The notes under the pieces are model-generated. The model was not told where the DNA came from. It did not search any database and saw nothing but the letters and a program-made list of their open reading frames with translations. Shown piece after piece: positions 16,781-24,571 of a stretch of DNA of 44,823 nt. The position numbers and the translations under genes are program-made. Numbering within the stretch: the stretch's first letter is position 1; every line of letters starts with the position of its first letter. This DNA comes from Lentibacillus lipolyticus (GTDB lineage: Bacteria; Bacillota; Bacilli; Bacillales; Amphibacillaceae): assembly GCA_004145795.1 (NCBI GenBank), contig SEIO01000023.1:1-44823 (forward strand). Direction: 5' to 3'.

Positions 16781-17166
16781 TATTTATGGCAACATACGCC
16801 GGTGAACGAAAATACCTATTACCATTTTATAGTTATTAATCCATTGTAAAATGCCAAAAACAGGCATAATTTCCTATGAGCATTGTAAATTGTCCAATAA
16901 TTCCATTTAGATTGTGTTTCCGCAGTTATCATGTAATATACCAATGTTCCCTCTTGAATACACGCTTAGGCGAATCCTAGGATTTTTAGTATAATTAAGA
17001 ATAGTTGTCCGACGGATTGGTCAATCCTGAAGTCCTAGCCAAACAGGTTCTGACTGCGATTATAATGACTTCGCTTAACTGTTTGTTTACTAAGGATTTC
17101 TTATAGGATTGCCAAAAGGATTATGGAAGGGGACAACGTTTAAAATAACAGAAGGGGGTTTTTCTT
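16781..17166. other. intergenic region upstream of the binding-protein gene
   Basis: No gene is supported. Two operator-like inverted repeats are present: AATCCTAGGATT (16973-16984, perfect 12-bp palindrome) and GGATTG-GT-CAATCC (17014-17027). TAGGATT/AGGATT motifs recur at about 17091-17123. A 17-codon ORF at 16785 is too short to support. Confidence 0.45.
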
Positions 17167-18156
17167 ATTTTTGCACATCGCAAATTTAAATTTGGTCTGG
17201 CAGCTTTTGCGCTGCTTTTGACGCTGTCCATGCTCTTAGCTGCGTGTGGGGGTAACGGAGAAGAGGAAGAAAATAACGCCAGCGCAAGTGAGGAGAGTTC
17301 TGAAGAATCAAGCGAGGGCTCTGAAGAATCAAGTGGGGAGCTCGAACTGGGACAGGAAAATTTAACACAACCGTATGTCGCATGGGCAAGGGAAACGATT
17401 AGTACACATATGCTGGGCGCATTGCTCGAGAAGGTAGGTTATACTGTTGAACTAAAACAAGTAGAAGCTGGTCCGATGTTTTCCAGTGTTGCGGAAGGTT
17501 CATCAGATTTCCATACGTCCGCATGGCTTCCAGCAACACATGCTTCATACTGGGAAAAATATGAAGGCGACATTGTGAAAGTGAAACAAGTACTTGATAA
17601 GGCTCCATTGGCCTTGACGGTGCCAAGTTACATGGAAGATGTCAACTCGATTGAGGATTTGAAAGGGAACGAGGAGCTTGGTAAATCCGTTGACTGGAAG
17701 GTTACCGGAATCGATCCAGGTGCCGGGATTATGCAAAATACCCAAGAAGCATTTAAAGAATACGGCCTGGACAACTGGGAATTGACGACAAGCTCGGAAG
17801 CGGCCATGCTTGCTGAGCTGCAGTCGGCTATCGAAAATGAAGAGCCGATTATCGTACCGCTTTGGAAGCCGCATTGGGCATTTGGACCGATGGATTTGAA
17901 AATGCTTGAGGATCCAAAAGAAATTTACGGCGGAGATGGTGACCAAATTTTCACGGTTGCCCGCAAAGGGTTGAAAGAAGATGCCCCAAGAGCTTATAAA
18001 GTGATGGAACAATACGATGAAAACTATGATATGCTTGAAAAATTGATGCCTAAAGTCTTTCAGGAAGATCGAGACGCGGCCGAAGTGGTCCAGGAATATA
18101 TCGAAAATAATCCTGATCAAGTGGATAAATGGCTTGAGGGCATACCAACCGAATAA
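17167..18156 (+). CDS. glycine betaine-type ABC transporter substrate-binding lipoprotein (OpuAC-like)
   Basis: About 329 aa. FAHRKFKFGLAAFALLL then LSMLLAACGG form a lipoprotein signal with lipobox LLAAC, so the mature protein is anchored outside the membrane. An acidic Ser/Glu linker follows (about 35-60), then the QAT-binding-protein (OpuAC) domain: PYVAWARETISTHMLG, VELKQVEAGPMFSSVA, TSAWLPATHASYW, GIDPGAGIMQNT and VPLWKPHWAF, with the aromatic residues used to cage quaternary ammonium groups. No ATG, GTG or TTG gives a full signal peptide: after the upstream stop (17146) the only start at good spacing from GAAGGGGG is ATT 17167. No permease or ATPase gene is adjacent, so it is an orphan component or partners at a distance. 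Confidence 0.78.
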   Translation: MFAHRKFKFGLAAFALLLTLSMLLAACGGNGEEEENNASASEESSEESSEGSEESSGELELGQENLTQPYVAWARETISTHMLGALLEKVGYTVELKQVEAGPMFSSVAEGSSDFHTSAWLPATHASYWEKYEGDIVKVKQVLDKAPLALTVPSYMEDVNSIEDLKGNEELGKSVDWKVTGIDPGAGIMQNTQEAFKEYGLDNWELTTSSEAAMLAELQSAIENEEPIIVPLWKPHWAFGPMDLKMLEDPKEIYGGDGDQIFTVARKGLKEDAPRAYKVMEQYDENYDMLEKLMPKVFQEDRDAAEVVQEYIENNPDQVDKWLEGIPTE

Positions 18157-18163
18157 AGGATGA

Positions 18164-18200
18164 ATGGAACAGGGATGCTGGGCATTCCTGTTCCATTTTT
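18164..18200 (+). terminator. Rho-independent terminator of the binding-protein gene
   Basis: ATGGAACAGG-G-ATG pairs with CAT-T-CCTGTTCCAT and is followed by TTTTC. Confidence 0.85.
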
Positions 18201-18240
18201 CATAACGGGGTGGCACCTCTGCCGTTATGATTTTTTGGCT
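18201..18240 (+). terminator. second tandem hairpin terminator
   Basis: CATAACGG pairs with CCGTTATG and is followed by ATTTTTTGG, directly after the first terminator. Confidence 0.6.
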
Positions 18241-18327
18241 ATGAAAAGTTATCACTGAAATATCACATATACCGATGATGACGAAAAAACCTTTTCATCG
18301 ACTTTCCGTTGAACATACATTTGGTTT

Positions 18328-18356
18328 TTGACATGTTTGGATCTTTATGTTAGATT
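18328..18356 (+). promoter_or_regulatory. promoter of the thiamine operon
   Basis: TTGACA (18328-18333), 17 nt, then TAGATT (18351-18356) preceded by TGT, an extended -10. The predicted transcript starts just upstream of the TPP aptamer. Confidence 0.65.
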
Positions 18357-18385
18357 ACTTTCACAATTTCATATAATTATTGTGC

Positions 18386-18480
18386 TCCACTAGGGGTGCC
18401 TTTTTAAAAGGCTGAGATCAGAGTGCTTGACTCTGGGACCCTTTGAACTTGAGACGGTTAAGGCCGGCGTAGGGAAGTGG
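18386..18480 (+). ncRNA. TPP riboswitch (THI element)
   Basis: Conserved blocks are present in order: CCACTAGGGGTGCC, GGCTGAGAT, GGACCCTTTGAAC, and GCCGGCGTAGGGAAGTGG. CCACT (5') pairs with AGTGG (3') to form P1. The aptamer 3' strand GGAAGTGG can instead pair with CCACTTTCC of the downstream terminator, giving an antiterminator when TPP is absent. It controls the thi genes that follow, by transcription attenuation. Confidence 0.95.
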
Positions 18481-18519
18481 CAAGTTGAACAGTCATATGT
18501 TCCTTGTTGATTGAATTAA

Positions 18520-18564
18520 TAAAACCACTTTCCTTTCATTGGCGTTAGGAAAGTGGTTTTTTTC
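18520..18564 (+). terminator. TPP-riboswitch expression-platform terminator
   Basis: AAAACCACTTTCCT pairs with AGGAAAGTGGTTTT, followed by TTTC. The 5' arm is complementary to the end of the aptamer. Confidence 0.9.
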
Positions 18565-18595
18565 TTACGTTCGGACGGTGCGTGCCTAAGGAGGG

Positions 18596-19231
18596 ATGTC
18601 TATTCAAGGGCTTCATGTCATTTCAACTGGCAAGCAGTCGCCTGATGAATTGATTGCGATTGCCGGAACAATTTATCCGTATATTGATTATATTCATCTT
18701 CGTGAAAAAACGTGGACGGAGGATGCATTCCGGACGGCTATTGATGCGCTTCTAAAGGCAGGGGTGCCGCGCGATAAAATAATTATGAACACACATGCTC
18801 AGATAGCCGACGCAAAAACGGTTGGAGGCGTGCAGCTGACACATCAGAGCATTTCTGCTGCTCAGGCCCGGCGTTGGTATGGGCGTTTACGAATTGGCTG
18901 TTCGGTGCACTCGGTTAAAGAAGCCGCCAACGCTGCGGAGGATGGGGCGGATTATGTAACATACGGACATATTTTTGAAAGCGGTTCAAAACCGGGCGTA
19001 GAACCGAGGGGACTGGCGGGGCTGCGGGAAGTCGTACAACAAACATCCATTCCGGTGGTGGCAATTGGTGGCATTACGCCGGACAATACGAAAGAAGTGC
19101 TCGAATCTGGAGCCGCCGGGATTGCGGTGCTGTCCGGGATTTTGCTGGCAGAGGATCCACTGGCTGCGGTTCAGCGCTACCGGCAGTCGCTAGAGGAAAG
19201 CCGGTCGGTCACGCATCATCGGAATGAGTGA
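18596..19231 (+). CDS. tenI: thiazole tautomerase TenI (ThiE-like fold)
   Basis: 211 aa, TIM-barrel of the ThiE/TenI family. LHVISTGKQSPDELIAIAG matches the TenI start (Bacillus TenI begins ELHAISDGKQSPDELI), and the product of TenI aromatises the thiazole carboxylate made by ThiG. Later marks: HLREKTWTEDAF, GCSVHSVKEAANAAEDGADYV, and VVAIGGITPDN with the phosphate-binding loop. The ATG at 18596 lies only 1-2 nt after AAGGAGG; the next possible initiator with normal spacing would be ATT 18602, so the exact start is uncertain. First gene after the TPP riboswitch. Confidence 0.85.
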   Translation: MSIQGLHVISTGKQSPDELIAIAGTIYPYIDYIHLREKTWTEDAFRTAIDALLKAGVPRDKIIMNTHAQIADAKTVGGVQLTHQSISAAQARRWYGRLRIGCSVHSVKEAANAAEDGADYVTYGHIFESGSKPGVEPRGLAGLREVVQQTSIPVVAIGGITPDNTKEVLESGAAGIAVLSGILLAEDPLAAVQRYRQSLEESRSVTHHRNE

Positions 19232-19291
19232 CTGAACATGGCTGCACGCTTTATTTAGAGGCGTGTCATTCATTTAAAGGGAGGTGACGAC

Positions 19292-19495
19292 ATGCAGCTT
19301 TTGATAAACGGTAACATGACGGAAATACCTGATTCTATCAAGACGATTGCGGATGTGAAGCAGCATTTTCAGATTAGTAATCCGGTAGTCATTGTGGAGC
19401 ACAATGGCGAAATTTTGGAAAAAGATAGTCACGCAGTACAAGAGATAGCAAATGGAGATAAGATTGAATTTGTACAATTTGTGGGAGGCGGTTGA
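19292..19495 (+). CDS. thiS: sulfur carrier protein ThiS
   Basis: 67 aa, ubiquitin-like fold size, ending in the required C-terminal Gly-Gly (FVQFVGGG). The terminus is adenylated by ThiF and turned into a thiocarboxylate that donates sulfur to the thiazole. GGGAGGTGAC precedes the ATG. Its stop codon abuts the thiG ATG. Confidence 0.93.
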   Translation: MQLLINGNMTEIPDSIKTIADVKQHFQISNPVVIVEHNGEILEKDSHAVQEIANGDKIEFVQFVGGG

Positions 19496-20260
19496 ATGTT
19501 AACGATTGGCGAGAAACAATTTAATTCCCGGTTATTTCTAGGAACGGGCAAATATCCGGACTTTGATATGCAAAAAGCGGCAGTGGATACTTCGGAAACG
19601 GACGTTCTGACGTTTTCGGTGAGACGGATGAATATTTTTGAGCCGTCTCAGCCAAATTTCCTGGAAAAATTGGATGTAGAAAAGTACAGTCTTTTGCCTA
19701 ATACAGCAGGGGCGAAAACGGCTGAGGAAGCAGTGCGCACGGCCAAGCTGGCGAATGCCTCAGGCCTGTGTGACATGATTAAAGTAGAAGTGATTGGCTG
19801 TGATAAAACATTGCTGCCCGACCCAGTCGAGACATTGAAAGCAACGGAGGAGCTGGTTAAGGAAGGGTACACGGTGCTGACGTACACGTCGGATGATGTG
19901 GTGCTTGCACAAAGACTGGAAGAAGCGGGCGCTCATGCTGTCATGCCTGGTGCTTCGCCGATTGGGTCCGGTCAGGGGATTATTAACGCGTTCAATTTGA
20001 GTCTCATTATCGAACAGTTGACGGTTCCTATCATTGTCGATGCGGGGATTGGTTCCCCGAAAGACGTGGTGACAGCGATGGAACTGGGTGCCGATGGAAT
20101 TTTATTGAACACAGCTGTTTCGGCAGCAGCGGAGCCCGTTAAAATGGCTGAAGCAATGAAACTAGCGGTGGAATCCGGCCGATTGGGGTATGAGGCGGGT
20201 CGTATTCCGAAAAAACGCTATGCGACTGCAAGCAGTCCGATGGAAGGAATCAGTGTGTGA
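19496..20260 (+). CDS. thiG: thiazole synthase ThiG
   Basis: 254 aa TIM-barrel. It forms the thiazole ring from 1-deoxyxylulose-5-phosphate, ThiS-thiocarboxylate and dehydroglycine. Marks: [15 protein letters not shown] at the start, [51 protein letters not shown] (active-site Lys), [14 protein letters not shown] and [13 protein letters not shown]. Translationally coupled to thiS (ATG follows TGA directly). Dehydroglycine normally comes from ThiO or ThiH; neither gene is in this operon. Confidence 0.95.
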   Translation: MLTIGEKQFNSRLFLGTGKYPDFDMQKAAVDTSETDVLTFSVRRMNIFEPSQPNFLEKLDVEKYSLLPNTAGAKTAEEAVRTAKLANASGLCDMIKVEVIGCDKTLLPDPVETLKATEELVKEGYTVLTYTSDDVVLAQRLEEAGAHAVMPGASPIGSGQGIINAFNLSLIIEQLTVPIIVDAGIGSPKDVVTAMELGADGILLNTAVSAAAEPVKMAEAMKLAVESGRLGYEAGRIPKKRYATASSPMEGISV

Positions 20261-21273
20261 TGTATGAACGCTATTCTCGGCAACTATTGTTTTCCGGAAT
20301 CGGGGAAAACGGGCAGGCACTGCTACAGAACAAGCATGTCCTGGTGGTCGGTGCCGGCGCACTCGGAACGGGCAATGCAGAAATCCTGGTCCGTTCCGGT
20401 GTCGGCAACATTACGATTGTGGACCGGGATTATGTGGAATGGAGCAATCTCCAGCGCCAGCAATTGTATACAGAAGAAGATGCGAAACAGCAGATTCCGA
20501 AAGCTGTTTCGGCCAAAGAACGATTAGAAGCGATTAATAGTGATGTGACGGTGGAAGCGCATATTGCGGATATTACCCCGGCAGAGATGGAGCACTTCGC
20601 ACAAGGGGTGGACCTGATAATGGACGCCACCGACAATTTTGAGATTCGTATGATCATCAATGATGCAGCGCAAAAATACAGCATTCCGTGGATTTACGGC
20701 TCGATTGTTGCCAGTTACGGTATCAGTTATACGATTGTTCCTGGCACCACGCCGTGTCTGCATTGTCTGATAGAAGGCATCCCGATTGGCGGGCTGACAT
20801 GTGATACAGGTGGCGTCATCAGCCCGGTCGTGCAGTTGGTGGTTGGTCATCAGACAGCGGAGGCACTCAAGATCTTGACAGAAAACTGGGCGCATCTGCG
20901 TCATGAACTGCTGTCATTTGATGTCTGGACCAATGAACGCTCCACCGTCAACGTGGAAAAATTGAAAAAGGCGAACTGCCCTTCTTGCGGGACCGAGCCG
21001 ATGTATCCGTTCTTGCGCCAAAATCAGATGAAAAGCGAAGTGCTTTGCGGGCGTGACACGGTACAGATCCGGCCAGCAGCCAATGAAAACCGGGACCTGA
21101 ACATGATAGGAGAACGTTTATCCAAGCTCGGAAAAGTGCATCAAAATGCGTTTCTTCTGCAATTTAAAACCGATCACAATCGGATGGTTATGTTTAAGGA
21201 TGGCCGGGTCCTCGTGCATGGAACCAATGATGCAACCGAAGCGAAATCGCTTTATCATAAATTTTTCGGCTGA
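20260..21273 (+). CDS. thiF: ThiS adenylyltransferase ThiF (E1-like)
   Basis: 337 aa E1/MoeB/ThiF family. It adenylates the ThiS C-terminus. Seen: RYSRQLLFSGIGENGQ, VLVVGAGALGTGNAEIL (ATP-binding glycine-rich loop, about 26-42), DRDYVEWSNLQRQQLY, ATDNFEIRM, and two zinc CxxC pairs, CLHC (about 167) and CPSC (about 246). An extra C-terminal part of about 80 residues (QNQMKSEVLCGRDTVQIRP) follows, as in Bacillus-type ThiF/MoeB. TGATG overlap with thiG; GTG 20257 is an alternative start. Confidence 0.92.
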   Translation: MYERYSRQLLFSGIGENGQALLQNKHVLVVGAGALGTGNAEILVRSGVGNITIVDRDYVEWSNLQRQQLYTEEDAKQQIPKAVSAKERLEAINSDVTVEAHIADITPAEMEHFAQGVDLIMDATDNFEIRMIINDAAQKYSIPWIYGSIVASYGISYTIVPGTTPCLHCLIEGIPIGGLTCDTGGVISPVVQLVVGHQTAEALKILTENWAHLRHELLSFDVWTNERSTVNVEKLKKANCPSCGTEPMYPFLRQNQMKSEVLCGRDTVQIRPAANENRDLNMIGERLSKLGKVHQNAFLLQFKTDHNRMVMFKDGRVLVHGTNDATEAKSLYHKFFG

Positions 21274-21385
21274 TCTTTTGCGGCCGTGTTTCATGGAAAG
21301 GTTTTTGTATTGACGAACGGTTTACGGCTGGCTGGACACACGGCATAAAAGGGAATAAAAGTCTGGCGCGAACAGGGGGGAGTCT

Positions 21386-22717
21386 TTGCAAGTCTTGCAA
21401 TGGTTTGTTGATTTGGGAGCAAGTGTGATGCTCCCAATTATTATCTTTATTTTTGCGCTCGTTTTAGGGACGAAACTGAAACAGGCGTTTTACGCAGGCC
21501 TGACGGTTGGCATCGGCTTTGTCGGCTTGAATTTGATCATTGAATTACTAACATCCAGCCTAGGACCGGCGGCTGAATCGATGGTGAACCGTTTTGGTTT
21601 TGAATTGAGCACGATTGATGTCGGCTGGCCTGCAGCAGCTGCAATTTCATATGGAACTGCCTTGGGAAGCCTGGCAATTCCAATCGCGCTCGGTATCAAT
21701 GTTGTCCTGCTCGTATTCGGATTAACAAAAACACTAAATATCGATGTATGGAACTATTGGCATGTCGCATTCACGGGCTCGCTCATTTACGCCATGACGA
21801 ATGATTTTGCATTGGGACTCTTTACTATTGCGGTTCATGTGCTCGTCCTGTTTTTAATGGCCGATTTGCTGGCACCTGATGTGGAAGATTATTTCGGTTA
21901 TAAACGGGTGACATTTCCGCATGCGGCCTCTGCGCCGTCGTATTTTTTGGCCAAGCCGCTTGATCCGCTGTTTGACCGGATTCCGGGGTTAAACAACATC
22001 GAAGCCAGCCCAGAAGCTATCCAAAAGCGGTTCGGATTTTTGGGCGATTCGATGGTCATTGGTACAATGCTCGGTCTGATTATTGCTATTTTGGCTGGCT
22101 ACCATGTGACCGATACATTGCAGCTTGCCGTCAAAACAGGTGCGGTATTAGTCCTGATGCCGAAAATGGCAGCCCTGCTGATGGAAGGGTTAAATCCCAT
22201 TTCCGAAGCCGCGGGGAATCTGATTAAGAAACGATTCCCCGGCCGTGATTTATATATTGGCATGGACAGCGCCTTGTCGGTTGGGCACCCTGCTGTATTA
22301 GCAGCGTCATTGCTTATGGTGCCGATCACACTCCTGTTAGCGGTCATCCTGCCTGGCAATACGGTGCTGCCATTCGGCGATCTAGCGACATTGCCATTCC
22401 TCGTCTGTTTAATGGTCCCGGTTTTTCGAGGAAATATTTTGCGAACGATTATAGCCGCAACGATTTATATCGGGGTTGGTTTATACATTGCCACCTGGAT
22501 CACGCCATTATTTACCGAGATGGCTATGGCGGCAGACTTTGATATGAAAGATTATACACAGATTTCCGCGCTTGTCGATGGTACCGTGTGGACGACTGGC
22601 ATCTTCGCAGGGCTGGGCAATCTATTAAACTGGTTTGGAATTGGTTTGATCGGACTGCTGGCATTCAGCGGATTAGTGTATGTCAATAAATTTAAAAACA
22701 GGGGAGGCCGCTCATGA
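21386..22717 (+). CDS. gatC: PTS EIIC component, galactitol (Gat) family
   Basis: 443 aa polytopic membrane protein of the PTS-Gat family: DLGASVMLPIIIFIFALVLG, FYAGLTVGIGFVGLNLI, NRFGFELSTIDVGWPAAAA, ISYGTALGSLAIPIALGIN and FRGNILRTII are typical. It would form the translocation channel of a phosphotransferase system. Start is TTG 21386 after AGGGGGGAG. It overlaps gatB by ATGA and follows thiF by 112 nt with no evident terminator or good promoter in between, so it may be read from the TPP-controlled transcript. No polyol catabolism genes are nearby; the substrate is therefore uncertain. Confidence 0.82.
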   Translation: MQVLQWFVDLGASVMLPIIIFIFALVLGTKLKQAFYAGLTVGIGFVGLNLIIELLTSSLGPAAESMVNRFGFELSTIDVGWPAAAAISYGTALGSLAIPIALGINVVLLVFGLTKTLNIDVWNYWHVAFTGSLIYAMTNDFALGLFTIAVHVLVLFLMADLLAPDVEDYFGYKRVTFPHAASAPSYFLAKPLDPLFDRIPGLNNIEASPEAIQKRFGFLGDSMVIGTMLGLIIAILAGYHVTDTLQLAVKTGAVLVLMPKMAALLMEGLNPISEAAGNLIKKRFPGRDLYIGMDSALSVGHPAVLAASLLMVPITLLLAVILPGNTVLPFGDLATLPFLVCLMVPVFRGNILRTIIAATIYIGVGLYIATWITPLFTEMAMAADFDMKDYTQISALVDGTVWTTGIFAGLGNLLNWFGIGLIGLLAFSGLVYVNKFKNRGGRS

Positions 22718-23007
22718 AAAAAGTACTCGTCATCTGCGGTGCAGGCGTTGCCACATCAACCGCAGTCATTGAAAAATTAAAAAGTCGGCTTAAGGACAGA
22801 AACCTTCTGGATGAGGTGGAATTGCATCAGGGCAAGGTTATCGATTCGGACCACAATTGGGAAAACTATGATATCATCGTATCAACTACCTATGTCCCCG
22901 AACATGTTCAGGTAGACGTAGTTGATGGCGTTCCACTCTTGACAGGCATGGGGGAAGAGGATGTGCTGGAGCAGGTGGAGGAGAGACTGCAAGAGCAATT
23001 TTCCTAA
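22714..23007 (+). CDS. gatB: PTS EIIB component, galactitol (Gat) family
   Basis: 97 aa with the phosphorylatable cysteine loop VLVICGAGVATSTAVIEKL (Cys9) and the VSTTYVPEH segment typical of GatB. It passes phosphate from EIIA to the incoming sugar or alcohol. ATG overlaps the gatC stop codon. No EIIA gene is present here, so EIIA must come from elsewhere. Confidence 0.87.
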   Translation: MKKVLVICGAGVATSTAVIEKLKSRLKDRNLLDEVELHQGKVIDSDHNWENYDIIVSTTYVPEHVQVDVVDGVPLLTGMGEEDVLEQVEERLQEQFS

Positions 23008-23025
23008 CTGGTATCTATTATTGCA

Positions 23026-23069
23026 AATCGCCGTTGAACTTTTCAGGGCTCAGCGGCGATTAGTATTTT
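23026..23069 (+). terminator. terminator after gatB
   Basis: AATCGCCG-T-TGA pairs with TCAG-CGGCGATT, followed by AGTATTTTCC. Confidence 0.65.
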
Positions 23070-23163
23070 CCCTCTGATTATTTTCCTCATTTACTATAAT
23101 AACGGTTGGGAACCCTCTGGCACCAAATTTTGCAGCAAGACCGAAATCTTCATTTAATAAGTG

Positions 23164-24057
23164 TCAGCTATTTAGAACCTGATCAATCAATGGCGGATAG
23201 TCAACAGCTGTGAATTCCTGGACGGTATCTATGAACTTTTCCATCGTAGTGGTGATGTATGATCCTGCGTGCCAAATGAAAAAGGTGGATATGTTGCTGT
23301 ATTTATCGGGAATTTCGTGGCAATGAATAGCGCCATCCAGTTCTAGTTGATGAACCGTGGATTGCGGAACAAGACTAATTCCAAGCCCTGATTTGACACT
23401 GCCTAAGATCGTTTCTAATGTGCCAAATTCCATCACGTTCGCATTAATGACGCCTTCATCGTACAGCCAGTTTTCTAAATTAGCTCGATAACTGCATCCT
23501 TCACTAAAAACGAGCAATGGTTTATTTTTTAAGTCGTTCAAGGAAATGTTTTGATTATTGGATATTAACACCAGCTTTTCCTGGAATACCTCCACTTGTT
23601 CAATTTCTGGGTGATGATCAAACCCCGCTACAAATGCGCCATCCAGTTTCCGATTCAAAATTTGATGGACGAGTTCTTTTGTGACATCGGTTATAAGTGA
23701 TAAGTCAACATTGGGGTAGTTTCTGCAGTAGGTGGATAAGATGACAGGCAGTTTAATAACCGTTTCCACTGTGCCAATTTCCAGTGTACCCGAGGGACTG
23801 TCGGAATCTTGAAATGCTTTTTCCATTTCATTCATCATGAGAATAATTTTTTCTGAGTAATGCAGAAGTTTCTTTCCTTCCGAATTGAGCGTTGTTCCTC
23901 TGCTATGCCGGTGAAATAATTCTGTTCGCAAATGAGATTCCAAAGATTTAATTCTGGCAGTCACGTGTGATTGCACATAACACAATTCATCAGCAGCTTT
24001 GCTAATGCTCCCATGGTGAGCAACACTTTGAAAAATAAGCAAATCTTTTATTTCCAT
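23164..24057 (-). CDS. LysR family transcriptional regulator, divergent from hyuAB
   Basis: 297 aa. The N-terminal helix-turn-helix is MEIKDLLIFQSVAHHGSISKAADELCYVQ, and the effector domain starts about residue 92 (GTLEIGTVETVIKLP), with GLGISLVPQSTVHQL near the end. ATG 24057 follows GGAGGGG at 5 nt; an upstream in-frame ATG (24087) would cover that ribosome site. Its position, divergent from hyuA, makes it a candidate regulator of the hydantoinase operon, but the shared ATCATT operators could belong to another regulator. Confidence 0.85.
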   Translation of the reverse strand: MEIKDLLIFQSVAHHGSISKAADELCYVQSHVTARIKSLESHLRTELFHRHSRGTTLNSEGKKLLHYSEKIILMMNEMEKAFQDSDSPSGTLEIGTVETVIKLPVILSTYCRNYPNVDLSLITDVTKELVHQILNRKLDGAFVAGFDHHPEIEQVEVFQEKLVLISNNQNISLNDLKNKPLLVFSEGCSYRANLENWLYDEGVINANVMEFGTLETILGSVKSGLGISLVPQSTVHQLELDGAIHCHEIPDKYSNISTFFIWHAGSYITTTMEKFIDTVQEFTAVDYPPLIDQVLNS

Positions 24058-24113
24058 TCGAACCCCTCCAATAAACAATGGAACCATTTAATCATTCAGT
24101 TATAGAGATAGAA

Positions 24114-24160
24114 GCCATCATTCCTAATCATTATACGAATAGGTGAATTAATTTTATAAT
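24114..24160 (+). promoter_or_regulatory. regulon promoter copy 1 (ATCATT-N4-ATCATT operator)
   Basis: GCCATCATTCCTAATCATTA, TATAC (24132-24136), exactly 18 nt, then TATAAT (24155-24160). TATACG acts as a -35 with 17-nt spacing. Faces hyuA. Same layout as copies at 24362 and 33981. Confidence 0.75.
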
Positions 24161-24361
24161 ATTTTTAAATATTAAACAAGTTGTAACTATGCAAATAGTA
24201 AAAACCAATAATTACAATAATCTATTCAAAAAACTTGAAATCATGCACCTTTCAGCGGATGAAAAGCAACGTTAGAAAGAAAGGGGGTTGTATTCACTCA
24301 TCAATGGGACTAAGGGAATCAAACGGTGACTGTCGCCCGGATATCAGTATCGATGATAAAG

Positions 24362-24408
24362 ACCATCATTTCTAATCATTATACATGAAACCGCTTTCTA
24401 TATATAAT
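24362..24408 (+). promoter_or_regulatory. regulon promoter copy 2 (ATCATT-N4-ATCATT operator)
   Basis: ACCATCATTTCTAATCATTA, TATAC (24380-24384), 18 nt, TATAAT (24403-24408). TATACA -35 with a 17-nt spacer. About 165 nt upstream of hyuA. Confidence 0.78.
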
Positions 24409-24571
24409 ATAACTAATAATTCAATAAATTGTTAATTTTTAAATGAATGTAGTGATTTTCAAGGGGTGTGATAACGTATCGAAGGACATGTAAGCTTATA
24501 AGAATTTAGGAGGGGAAGAGAAAGGATGTTCTGTCAAAGGCTTAATCCTTGAAAATGAGAGGGGAATAAGA

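Noticed and set aside
16785-16838. 17-codon ORF after the prp terminator, perhaps an IS remnant
   Set aside because: Too short, no transposase similarity or inverted ends recognised.
21274-21385. Promoter between thiF and gatC starting at TTGACG (21310)
   Set aside because: At 16-18 nt spacing there is no acceptable -10 box.
24161-24571. Short ORFs in the hyuA leader (13 and 23 codons)
   Set aside because: No conservation can be judged and they overlap promoter copy 2; no support for translation.
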